This document shows positions 1-7,406 of a DNA stretch of 64,000 bases, in pieces. Every line of letters starts with the position of its first letter. Position 1 is the first letter of the stretch. Source of the stretch: an uncultured Ruminococcus sp. (lineage in GTDB: Bacteria > Bacillota > Clostridia > Oscillospirales > Ruminococcaceae). The stretch covers positions 675,463 to 739,462 of the forward strand of contig NZ_CAMYUE010000001.1 of NCBI RefSeq assembly GCF_947301925.1, in the 5' to 3' direction. The notes under the pieces are model-generated. The model was not told where the DNA came from. It did not search any database and worked only from the letters and a program-made list of their open reading frames with translations. The position numbers were made by a program, and so were the translations under genes.

Positions 1-1384
1 CTTTTCTGAGGTTCTTTATGGTCTCAAAGGCGTCCCTGCCAACCAGCTCTGCGTCCCTGGGATCCACCTTATGGAATTCGCCTGTAGTGACGAGAAGGAT
101 ATTGTCCAGCTTCTTCCTCAGCGACTTTCTTGTACCGTCAGTGAGCCAGTCGGCATTGTCTATGAGTTCCTCGTAGCTGCCGATGATCTCATCGAACATA
201 TGATGTATGCTCTTATCCAGCTCTGGAGTGTAGTATCTCTGGGAATATACCTCGGCAATACGGTCGCTGAGCAGCATCGAGACCACTCCGGCTGCCTGTT
301 TATCCTCGGCCTCCTTGCTCTCGGGGTTATATTCCGCGAGGATATCATTGCTCTCGCGGATATATCCGCCGTTATCCGAAAGATAGCTTGTGAACACAAA
401 GGTCTTCCACTTTTCCAGATTATCCTCTGTCATCAGCTCGTTTATTTTCCTGAGCTGATCGGTGTCAAGGACTATTATGGAAGCCGTGCTGCCGTCAGTA
501 TCACCGAAGAAGTTCCCGACCAGATCCCCGTCATAGTTGCTCATTATCTCATTCAGCTCATCGCAGGTGAACTTGCGCTCTTCCACGAACTTCGAGGTAT
601 CCATGGACATCTTCTTATTGATCTCCTGGTCTGTATGATTGGCTATGTCATAGGCAAGATATACCATCTGTCTGCCCTTTTCATCGGCAGTGTCGTAATC
701 ATCCCCCATAACTCTGTGCATATCCCTTGCAATGTCGTTAGCGGAGGAGCAGTTCTGTATGTTATCGGAAATATCCTTTAGCGAAGCTCCCAGGAAGCTC
801 TCCGCGGGCATGATATAGAGTGCATACTTTGTACCGTCGGAGTAGTCGTTCGTAACATTGAACGAGAAAACCGATGAAGCTGCACCGCTGCGCACCAGCT
901 CGCCCCAGATATCAAAGAGCTCATTTATGCTTCCCGCTGCAAGTATCCTGTTGCAGTTCCCCATTATTTCCTTTTCTGCTGTTCCGTCGTCCTTATATTC
1001 AAGCACCTGCCTGTAGACGTCATGGATAAGCTGTTCATTGCTTCCCGGGGCAAATTTTGTATTATCCCCGCCTATTTCCAACACGATATCCTCTACGGGA
1101 TCATTCTCGCTTTCAAAGTGTGAGGCAGAGTATTCACCGTAGGGTATCTCCGTATTGAGAAGAGCCTGTCTGTTGACATAGCCGTAGAAATCGTCCTGCG
1201 GCCTGATGTCGCTCTTGTCCTCTGCCTTCTCCCCGTCGGCAGAGCCGTCCTTTTCCCCGTTCTCACCGGCGGTCGCCTTGCTGTCGGTGTCCGATTTGTC
1301 CTTGGAATTCATCGAACAGCCCGCAGCGCCTGCCGTAAGCATGGCAGCCATCACCAGAGCGAGGAGCTTCCTGTGTTTCTGCAT
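1..1384 (-). CDS. M13-family (neprilysin/PepO-like) metallopeptidase lipoprotein, 3' end outside window
   Basis: Reading the minus strand gives an open frame from ATG 1384 to the window edge with no stop, so only about 461 N-terminal residues are seen. GGAGG at 1391-1395 lies six bases before the ATG. The N-terminus MQKHRKLLALVMAAMLTAGA is a signal sequence followed by AAGCS, a plausible lipobox, then an acidic/Lys linker (residues about 25-50). DDFYGYVNRQALLNTEIPYG (about residue 60) matches the conserved start of M13 peptidases (DFYxYVNxxWL...IP). M13 enzymes are secreted or membrane-bound zinc endopeptidases; the HExxH zinc site lies in the C-terminal third and is outside the window, so activity cannot be judged. 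It sits downstream of the permease but has its own promoter. Confidence 0.85.
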   Translation of the reverse strand, partial: MQKHRKLLALVMAAMLTAGAAGCSMNSKDKSDTDSKATAGENGEKDGSADGEKAEDKSDIRPQDDFYGYVNRQALLNTEIPYGEYSASHFESENDPVEDIVLEIGGDNTKFAPGSNEQLIHDVYRQVLEYKDDGTAEKEIMGNCNRILAAGSINELFDIWGELVRSGAASSVFSFNVTNDYSDGTKYALYIMPAESFLGASLKDISDNIQNCSSANDIARDMHRVMGDDYDTADEKGRQMVYLAYDIANHTDQEINKKMSMDTSKFVEERKFTCDELNEIMSNYDGDLVGNFFGDTDGSTASIIVLDTDQLRKINELMTEDNLEKWKTFVFTSYLSDNGGYIRESNDILAEYNPESKEAEDKQAAGVVSMLLSDRIAEVYSQRYYTPELDKSIHHMFDEIIGSYEELIDNADWLTDGTRKSLRKKLDNILLVTTGEFHKVDPRDAELVGRDAFETIKNLRK

Positions 1385-1498
1385 GGTAATCCTCCAATAA
1401 TTTTACTCTCTGAACAACAGAGCGATAGATTTATACATCATCTTCGGCAGGCATATATCCTTTCGGCTGATATAGTCTCACCTCAGATGTATATATAC

Positions 1499-1527
1499 AT
1501 TATACACATTAATCACAACTTTGTCAA
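1499..1527 (-). promoter_or_regulatory. sigma-70-type promoter for the M13 peptidase gene
   Basis: On the minus strand TTGACA (1527-1522), 17 bases, TATAAT (1504-1499). The predicted start near 1492 gives a leader of about 108 nt. The rest of 1385-1660 is AT-rich and shows no gene. Confidence 0.7.
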
Positions 1528-1660
1528 TACCCTGACAAATATATTTTTAAATTTTTCCATTTCACCGTATTACGGTATAATTCTACAATAACAACCTGTA
1601 TTTCAGCTTCGTGTAACCTTAAGATTTCTTCAGCTTCATCTTAAATATCATTAAGAACAG

Positions 1661-1696
1661 CAAAAAAGCCGCAGAGAAGAACGCTCCCCTGCGGCT
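1661..1696 (-). terminator. rho-independent terminator of the permease gene
   Basis: Eight-base stem (AGCCGCAG 1667-1674 with CTGCGGCT 1689-1696); read on the minus strand it is followed at once by a run of T. Confidence 0.8.
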
Positions 1697-1714
1697 GCTG
1701 CGCCTTGCGGATAT

Positions 1715-2821
1715 TCAGGATATCAGATACTGCACTCCCAGCAGGAGTCCCAGCAGACCGAAGTTTATGACAGTGAACACAAGGAAATACCTGCCTGTCT
1801 GAGCGCCCTCGTCCTTACGGTAGAGCTGGAAGGAAATCAGGCTTGCCAGTGAAGCGATAAGCGTACCGAATCCGCCTATGTCCACACCCAGAAGCAGCTG
1901 AGTGCCCTTGTCCGTAAACTCCGCCAGCATCACCGCCGCAGGCACATTGCTTATGACCTGAGACAGCAGAGCCGATACGATGAGCTCTCTCCCGTCAAGT
2001 ATGCCTGAGAAGAAATCGCTGACCGCGTCTATGCGTGCGATATTCCCCACGAACACGAAGAAGCACACGAATGTGGCAAGGAGAGCATAGTCCACCTTTG
2101 CAAACAGCTTAACATCGCACACCGCGACAGCTGCCAGCGCACCGATAAGGCATACCCAGTCGGGCACCAGCCTGAATACGGCGGCGATACACAGCAGGAA
2201 AAGTCCCGTGTATACTCCTGTTTTCAGCCTGGGCAGCTTTTCGCCGCCGCCCTTTGGTGCCTCGCAGGCATTTCGCGGCAGCAGCAGGGTCAGCAGCATC
2301 ACCGCCGCCAGTCCAACAGTCCCCACGGGCAGCATGGTTTTCAGGAATGTCAGGGCAGACAGTCCGTACTTGTCATACAGGAAAAGATTCTGAGGATTTC
2401 CCACAGGAGTCATCATGCTTCCCAGATTGGCCGCGGCAGATTCCAGCACCACAGTGAGGATAAGGCTGCGGCTGTCGCCTATACTGCGGAAAATGAGCAG
2501 GGTCAGCGGCACGAATGTGATCAGGGCCACATCGTTGGTGACCAGCATGGCGCTGAAAAAGCAGATGAGCACCAGCACAGCTACCAGACGTCTTACCGTA
2601 CCTGTCCTGCGGAGTATCATTCTTGTGGCAGCATCGAAAATACCCACGCTGCGCAGTCCGGCCACTGCCGCCATAAGGGCGAAGAGCTCGATGAGCACCG
2701 TCCTGTTGCAGTAGCCTATGTACTCCCTGTCGGGAGGCACTATAAAAACAGTGACGACAGCCAGCACGAATGCTGCCGCCAGCACAGGCTGAGCCTTGAT
2801 GAATTTCCACAGTCTGCTCAT
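1715..2821 (-). CDS. ArsB/NhaD/CitMHS-superfamily ion permease
   Basis: 368 residues, almost all hydrophobic, with about ten membrane segments. Segments such as VTNDVALITFVPL and MMTPVGNPQNLFLY match the paired conserved loops (TNDVA.., ..P.GNPQN..) of the ion-transporter (IT) superfamily, which includes ArsB, NhaD and citrate/dicarboxylate carriers. Substrate cannot be told from sequence. Length is somewhat short for the family (usually about 400-450). Single gene with its own promoter (TTGACG-17-TATAAT) and terminator. Confidence 0.8.
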   Translation of the reverse strand: MSRLWKFIKAQPVLAAAFVLAVVTVFIVPPDREYIGYCNRTVLIELFALMAAVAGLRSVGIFDAATRMILRRTGTVRRLVAVLVLICFFSAMLVTNDVALITFVPLTLLIFRSIGDSRSLILTVVLESAAANLGSMMTPVGNPQNLFLYDKYGLSALTFLKTMLPVGTVGLAAVMLLTLLLPRNACEAPKGGGEKLPRLKTGVYTGLFLLCIAAVFRLVPDWVCLIGALAAVAVCDVKLFAKVDYALLATFVCFFVFVGNIARIDAVSDFFSGILDGRELIVSALLSQVISNVPAAVMLAEFTDKGTQLLLGVDIGGFGTLIASLASLISFQLYRKDEGAQTGRYFLVFTVINFGLLGLLLGVQYLIS

Positions 2822-2887
2822 TCTGTCACCACTGATATATGTCTCGTATTATTCATATTATCTTCCTTTCGCATATACTGCAAAAAG

Positions 2888-2916
2888 ATTATACCACCTT
2901 TTCGCCCGAACGTCAA
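2888..2916 (-). promoter_or_regulatory. promoter of the permease gene
   Basis: Minus strand TTGACG (2916-2911), 17 bases, TATAAT (2893-2888), about 67 bp before the ATG. Confidence 0.65.
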
Positions 2917-2930
2917 ATCCATACGCACAT

Positions 2931-2963
2931 AAAAACACCCCGCCCATTATTACGGACGGGGGT
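2931..2963 (-). terminator. terminator of the small LRR protein gene
   Basis: GC-rich hairpin (CCCCGCCC/GGACGGGGG) just after the LRR gene; the minus strand reads into GTGTTTTTATG. Confidence 0.7.
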
Positions 2964-2979
2964 AATGCAGTATTCGTTT

Positions 2980-3438
2980 TTATGAAGCCATATTTTTGCC
3001 GACGGAGCTGAGTGTTGCCCTTATCTTCTGCCATCTTTCGTTATTGAGCTCGCCGCGCAGATTGAACTTATACACCTTGTCATCGTGAGTGACCTTTACT
3101 GATATAAGGTGATCGCAGCCCATGAAGGCAAATCTGCCTATCTCCTTGAGACTTGACGGGATAGTAAGGTCGCTGAGACTGCGGCAGCCTCTGAAAGCAT
3201 ACCAGCCCACTCTGACCGTACCTTCGGGGAGTGCGATACATCTGAGGTTCTCGCAGCCGCTGAATGCCGTGTCGGATATGACCTGAACGGTATCGGGCAC
3301 AAGGATCCTCACAAGATTGGTACAGTCGCAGAAAGCACCCTCGTCGATGATCCCCACGTTATCGGGAATAAAGATCTCGGACACGCCCTGCTCGTCCTTG
3401 TACCTTTTGAGTACGCCTCTCTTGATCTTATAATTCAT
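2980..3438 (-). CDS. small BspA-like leucine-rich repeat (LRR_5) protein
   Basis: 152 residues without a signal peptide or membrane segment. About four LRR_5 repeats are visible: IPDNVGIIDEGAFCDC, VPDTVQVISDTAFSGC, LPEGTVRVGWYAFRGC, IPSSLKEIGRFAFMGC (residues about 23-120), each of the I/LPxxVxxIxxxAFxxC type. LRR_5 repeats are binding scaffolds common in surface proteins of gut bacteria; here the lack of a secretion signal suggests an intracellular or non-classical role. Good RBS (AAGGAG) before the ATG. Own promoter and terminator. Confidence 0.8.
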   Translation of the reverse strand: MNYKIKRGVLKRYKDEQGVSEIFIPDNVGIIDEGAFCDCTNLVRILVPDTVQVISDTAFSGCENLRCIALPEGTVRVGWYAFRGCRSLSDLTIPSSLKEIGRFAFMGCDHLISVKVTHDDKVYKFNLRGELNNERWQKIRATLSSVGKNMAS

Positions 3439-3499
3439 TAAAAATTCTCCTTATCGAACAAACATCGATCCATATCCCCTGAGCCTTTTGCTCATTTAT

Positions 3500-3528
3500 A
3501 TTGTAGCACAAAAACGATAAAAAGTCAA
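3500..3528 (-). promoter_or_regulatory. promoter of the small LRR protein gene
   Basis: Minus strand TTGACT (3528-3523), 17 bases, TACAAT (3505-3500). Confidence 0.6.
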
Positions 3529-3567
3529 TGTTTAGATTAGAAATTAAAACATATTCATAGGATTTGC

Positions 3568-3600
3568 ACAAAAATACTCCCCCTGTTTTGCAGGAGGAGT
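3568..3600 (-). terminator. terminator of the FtsX-type ABC operon
   Basis: Ten-base stem with one mismatch (ACTCCCCCTG 3576-3585 with CAGGAGGAGT 3591-3600), 3' of the permease gene, with a T-rich tail on the minus strand. Confidence 0.75.
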
Positions 3601-3625
3601 AAAAAACCGTCTTTAATTAAGCTTA

Positions 3626-6364
3626 TCACTCGATTGATTTAAGGGACTCTGCCATGTTGATGCGTTCAAGTTTAAGCTCCATGAACAGATCAACGATAAA
3701 GTTGAACAGGAACGTCAGCAGGACGCTGAACAGGAAGCTTTTCGGCAGCACCTTCACGCTGAAATCCACAAGATCGACCCTTATCTGCGCCATAACGAAG
3801 CGGTGCAGGAATATGCCGATCACCAGTCCCACAGCTGTTCCCATGGCGGTCAGCGCCAGATTTTCGCGTAGCACATAGGATGAGGTCTCCCTGCGGAAGA
3901 AGCCCAGCACCTTGATGGTAGCTATCTCGCGGACGCGCTCGGTGATGTTGATATTGGTAAGGTTGTACAGCACTATGAACGCCAGTCCCGCGGCGCATAT
4001 GATGACCACAAGGACGATATAATCGAGACTGCTCATCATTTTGCTGAGTCTGACCTTCAGATCGCCGAACAGCAGTACAGAAGTGATATTGCCGTTTTTG
4101 GAGAGCCTTGCCGATACCGCATAGGGGTCGTCCCCTTCTTTCAGGTTCATGAGAGCGTAATTTGTTGGCACACTCTCCCCCAGCTGCTTCTCCATGGTGC
4201 TGCGGCACAGGAACACCACATTATATACATGGTTCTCGAAGATACCCGTCACCTTAACCTCCAGCGTGCGCATATTCTCGTCGCGGAGCTTTATGGTGCC
4301 GCCCTTTTTCACCTTGTATCTCTCGGCTATGCTGTGACTGACGACAGCCTCACCCTCGGAGGGCGGAGCAAGGGGATTGCCGTCCATATCGCGTAAAATG
4401 AAGTATCTGTCCATATCCGCGAAGCTGTCGGCCGCATTGACGGTGACGCTCTTGACCTTTTTCCCGTAGAGCAGATCCCACGCACCTGTATACATAAGGA
4501 TATGATCGGCCGTATTTTCATCAAGGGTCTCCGCAAGAGCCTGCGGCAGTTCATTTCCGTCAATATTTTTCAGCGAAGCGGAAGCGTCCGCCACCTGTAT
4601 CTCGCCGTACTGAGTCTCCGCAAAGCCTGCAATGGAGTCCTTCAGTCCGAAGCCCGTCACCAGCAGAGCGGTACAGCCGCCGATACCCAGCATCATCATG
4701 AAGAGACGCTTCTTGTATCTGAATATATTGCGTATAGAGACCTTGTGAAGGAATTTCAGCCTTTTCCATACAGGTCCCGCATATTCAAGGAACACCCTCT
4801 TGCCAGCCTTTGGAGCCTTCGGCCTCATAAGGCCTGCGGAGGTCTCCGCCAGCTCCAAGCGGCAGCTGAACCATGTAGTGCCCACGGAGCAGATAAGGGA
4901 CACCGCCAGAGCTATCAGAGCCAGTCTCGTATCAAAGAGGTAGGTCATTGGAAGTTTCAGGTACATAAGCTCATATGTCTTCCAGATGACCTTGGGGAAC
5001 AGGAACGTTCCGCCGAAGTAACCGACTGTACAGCCAATGAGAGCCGCGCTTCCCGAGTAGAACAGAAACTTTCCCATAACAGTGCCTTCGGAGTAGCCCA
5101 GCGCCTTGAGAACGCCGATCTGAGTGCGCTGCTCCTCCACCATACGGCTCATGGTGGTCATGCAGACCAGAGCAGCCACAAGTATGAAAAACAGCGGGAA
5201 CACTCTTGCCACCTGCGCCACGATCTCGGAATCGCTCTCAAAGCAGGCATAGCCTATATTGGTATTGCGGTCGAGAACGTAGACCTCTGGCTCCTTCAGC
5301 TTTTCCAGCTCCTTTTCGCCGTCGGCGATATCCTTTTCCGCGTCGGATATCTGCTTTTCAAAGTCAGCCAGAGAGGCCTCATATTCAGCCATTCCCTTTT
5401 CGTAGTCCGCACAGGCGGCGTTGTACTGCTCCATACCTGCATCATACTGCTGCGGACTGATATCCTTTATCTGCCGAAGCTGAGCCAGCTGTCCGTCAAG
5501 CTGCTGTTTTGCAGCCTCAAGATCGGCTTTTGCGCTGTCCAGCTCTGCCTGTCCCGCTGCACGGTTATCCTCAAGCTCCTTCCTGCCGTCTCTGAGCTTA
5601 TCCTCAGCCTCGCTGCGGAGCTTTTCAAAGCGCAGGTCTGCACGGGAGCGTGCAATTTTCTCCCACTGCTTGTCCCTGTCCTCCATGAAGCTGTCATACT
5701 CATCGGAGTATATCTCATAGTCCTGACTGAACCGCACATATGCCTCGGTATATACATCAAGGTCGAAGGCCTCCTTCGGCAGGTATATGAAAGCGGTGAT
5801 CTCGCCGTTGCCCACGGAGGTAGTTCCGCGTTCGAAGTTCACATACAGCGAGGAGTCGCAGGTGCCGACAATATTCAGCCTGTCGGATACAAGCGCGTCC
5901 TTCACCCTGTCGGAATTCTCCGCGGACACATTGAAGAACTTGCCGATATCGAAGCCGTTTTTGCCGGTCTCCACAAGGCACTCATCGGGAGCCAGCGGCA
6001 TTCTGCCGCTGGTGAGCCTTATGCCGTTAATATCCTCGGTGAGGGAATGAGCCCTCAGCACGAACTCCTTTTCCCCCGAGGTCAGTATATCGAGGGTATA
6101 AGCTCCCTCGGCGCTGCGTACATCGGGGCGGCTGCGGAAGTCCGCAATATCCTCGTCGTTCCAGCCAAGGGAGGACAGCAGCCTGTAGTCATACAGCTGC
6201 TTCTCGTCAAGGAAGCCGTTCACCGCATTTACCATAGCGGGAGTAGTTATCCTCACGCCCGTAAAGAAGCCGACACCCAGAGCGATTATAGCCATAATGG
6301 CGAAGAACCGCCCGAAGGTGCTCCTTATCTCGCGGAGCGTGGTCTTTCTCATTGCCGAACCCAT
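3626..6364 (-). CDS. FtsX/MacB-like ABC transporter permease with long extracellular coiled coil
   Basis: 912 residues. One N-terminal membrane span (RFFAIMAIIALGVGFFTG, about residues 20-37), a large extracellular domain, then two FtsX cores: spans near VFPLFFILVAALVCMTTM (about 390) with three more, and a second set at the C-terminus (DYIVLVVIICAAGLAFIVLY and after). A Lys/Glu-rich coiled coil (about residues 235-355, with repeated EKDIADGEKELEKLKE-type heptads) lies before the first core. This is the layout of the DUF214/FtsX-type exporters of Firmicutes that move lipids, peptides or antibiotics or signal to cell-wall hydrolases. The gene starts four bases after the stop of the ATPase gene, so the two form an operon. 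Substrate unknown. Confidence 0.9.
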   Translation of the reverse strand: MGSAMRKTTLREIRSTFGRFFAIMAIIALGVGFFTGVRITTPAMVNAVNGFLDEKQLYDYRLLSSLGWNDEDIADFRSRPDVRSAEGAYTLDILTSGEKEFVLRAHSLTEDINGIRLTSGRMPLAPDECLVETGKNGFDIGKFFNVSAENSDRVKDALVSDRLNIVGTCDSSLYVNFERGTTSVGNGEITAFIYLPKEAFDLDVYTEAYVRFSQDYEIYSDEYDSFMEDRDKQWEKIARSRADLRFEKLRSEAEDKLRDGRKELEDNRAAGQAELDSAKADLEAAKQQLDGQLAQLRQIKDISPQQYDAGMEQYNAACADYEKGMAEYEASLADFEKQISDAEKDIADGEKELEKLKEPEVYVLDRNTNIGYACFESDSEIVAQVARVFPLFFILVAALVCMTTMSRMVEEQRTQIGVLKALGYSEGTVMGKFLFYSGSAALIGCTVGYFGGTFLFPKVIWKTYELMYLKLPMTYLFDTRLALIALAVSLICSVGTTWFSCRLELAETSAGLMRPKAPKAGKRVFLEYAGPVWKRLKFLHKVSIRNIFRYKKRLFMMMLGIGGCTALLVTGFGLKDSIAGFAETQYGEIQVADASASLKNIDGNELPQALAETLDENTADHILMYTGAWDLLYGKKVKSVTVNAADSFADMDRYFILRDMDGNPLAPPSEGEAVVSHSIAERYKVKKGGTIKLRDENMRTLEVKVTGIFENHVYNVVFLCRSTMEKQLGESVPTNYALMNLKEGDDPYAVSARLSKNGNITSVLLFGDLKVRLSKMMSSLDYIVLVVIICAAGLAFIVLYNLTNINITERVREIATIKVLGFFRRETSSYVLRENLALTAMGTAVGLVIGIFLHRFVMAQIRVDLVDFSVKVLPKSFLFSVLLTFLFNFIVDLFMELKLERINMAESLKSIE

Positions 6365-6368
6365 ACCG

Positions 6369-7073
6369 TCACCACTCTATATCGGCCACATCAACGATGT
6401 TATCGTTCATACGCACGCTTGAAACAGTACCGTTCCTGACGGTTATTATGCGGTCTGCCATAGGAGTAAGAGCCTGATTATGGGTAATTACCACGACAGT
6501 CATACCGTTTTTGCGGCAGGTATCCTGAAGGAGCTTCAGCACCGCCTTGCCTGTTTCGTAGTCGAGAGCACCCGTGGGCTCGTCGCAGAGCAGGAGCTTG
6601 GGATTCTTTGCCAGAGCCCTTGCAATGGCAACTCTCTGCTGCTCGCCGCCCGAGAGCTGAGCCGGGAAATTCTTTATGCGCTGCTCAAGCCCCACCTGTC
6701 CCAGCACCTTTTCCGCGTCGAGGGGGTCGGGACATATCTGAGCGGCCAGCTCCACATTTTCCAGAGCGGTAAGGTTCTGAACCAGATTGTAGAACTGGAA
6801 CACAAAGCCCACATCATAGCGTCTGTAGGCCGTCAGTTTTTTCTTATTCAGGGAGGAGATCTCGGTGCCGTCGAGGAATACGCTTCCCGAGGTCAGGGTG
6901 TCCATACCGCCGAGAATATTGAGTATGGTGGTCTTGCCGGCACCCGAAGCTCCGACGATAACGCAGAACTCCCCTTTATTTATCTCGAAATTCACATCAT
7001 TGAGGGCGTGTATCTCCACCTCGCCCGTCTTATAGGTCTTTTTCACATTTCTGAACTCAACGTAAGCGCTCAT
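6369..7073 (-). CDS. ABC transporter ATP-binding protein (LolD/MacB-type)
   Basis: Start chosen at ATG 7073 ([17 protein letters not shown]), preceded by AAAGGA; a longer frame upstream runs through the cloverleaf leader and is not protein-like. 234 residues. Walker [11 protein letters not shown]-loop FVFQFYNL, signature [15 protein letters not shown], Walker [13 protein letters not shown] and H-loop VITHN are all present. Together with the FtsX-type permease that follows four bases downstream it makes a complete exporter or mechanotransmission ABC complex. Confidence 0.95.
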   Translation of the reverse strand: MSAYVEFRNVKKTYKTGEVEIHALNDVNFEINKGEFCVIVGASGAGKTTILNILGGMDTLTSGSVFLDGTEISSLNKKKLTAYRRYDVGFVFQFYNLVQNLTALENVELAAQICPDPLDAEKVLGQVGLEQRIKNFPAQLSGGEQQRVAIARALAKNPKLLLCDEPTGALDYETGKAVLKLLQDTCRKNGMTVVVITHNQALTPMADRIITVRNGTVSSVRMNDNIVDVADIEW

Positions 7074-7111
7074 ATTTATCCTTTCATGGTATACATGACC
7101 TTTGTACCGGT

Positions 7112-7229
7112 GCCGCCGTGCAGGGACGCAGGGCGTCCGCCGATCACGGCATGAAAAGCAGCAGTAAACATCATACGGTAACGAGCCGTGATCGTCCGTC
7201 GGAGCTCCGCTCCGACGCTGCACGGCGGC
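7112..7229 (-). other. cloverleaf-forming structured element in the leader of the ABC operon
   Basis: Four nested perfect stems leave only four unpaired bases at the junction: P1 GCCGCCGTGCAG 7112-7123 with CTGCACGGCGGC 7218-7229 (12 bp); P2 GGACGC 7124-7129 with GCGTCC 7133-7138; P3 CGATCACGGC 7141-7150 with GCCGTGATCG 7185-7194 (34-nt loop); P4 CGTCGGAG 7197-7204 with CTCCGACG 7210-7217. It lies just downstream of a minus-strand promoter (start near 7237) and ends 39 bases before the ATPase start codon, so it should be transcribed as the 5' leader. It matches no riboswitch I recognise. It could equally be an inserted palindromic repeat (MITE-like). Confidence 0.7.
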
Positions 7230-7243
7230 TGATGATACAATAA

Positions 7244-7273
7244 ATTATAGCATAAGCTGAAAAAAATATCAAC
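7244..7273 (-). promoter_or_regulatory. promoter of the FtsX-type ABC operon
   Basis: Minus strand TTGATA (7273-7268), 18 bases, TATAAT (7249-7244). Confidence 0.7.
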
Positions 7274-7333
7274 ACAGTGTGGGAAAGTAAAAACAATTAC
7301 ATCATAAAATGAGAACAATCCGCATAATTTCTG

Positions 7334-7362
7334 TTTACAAATGACAAATAACAATGTATAAT
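7334..7362 (+). promoter_or_regulatory. promoter of the GH30-dockerin gene
   Basis: TTTACA (7334-7339), 17 bases, TATAAT (7357-7362), about 45 bp before the ATG; divergent from the ABC operon promoter. GAAAGGAG follows at about 7390. Confidence 0.65.
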
Positions 7363-7406
7363 AATAATAATAACAGGAGCATATAAAACCGAAAGGAGAA
7401 AGACGG

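Noticed and set aside
71..781. 236-codon plus-strand frame at the left edge
   Set aside because: Antisense of the M13 metallopeptidase gene, which is clearly the coding frame.
4502..6439. 645-codon open frame on the plus strand opposite the ABC permease
   Set aside because: It is the exact antisense of a well-supported FtsX-type gene, has no RBS and no recognisable motif; high-GC third positions keep the antisense open.
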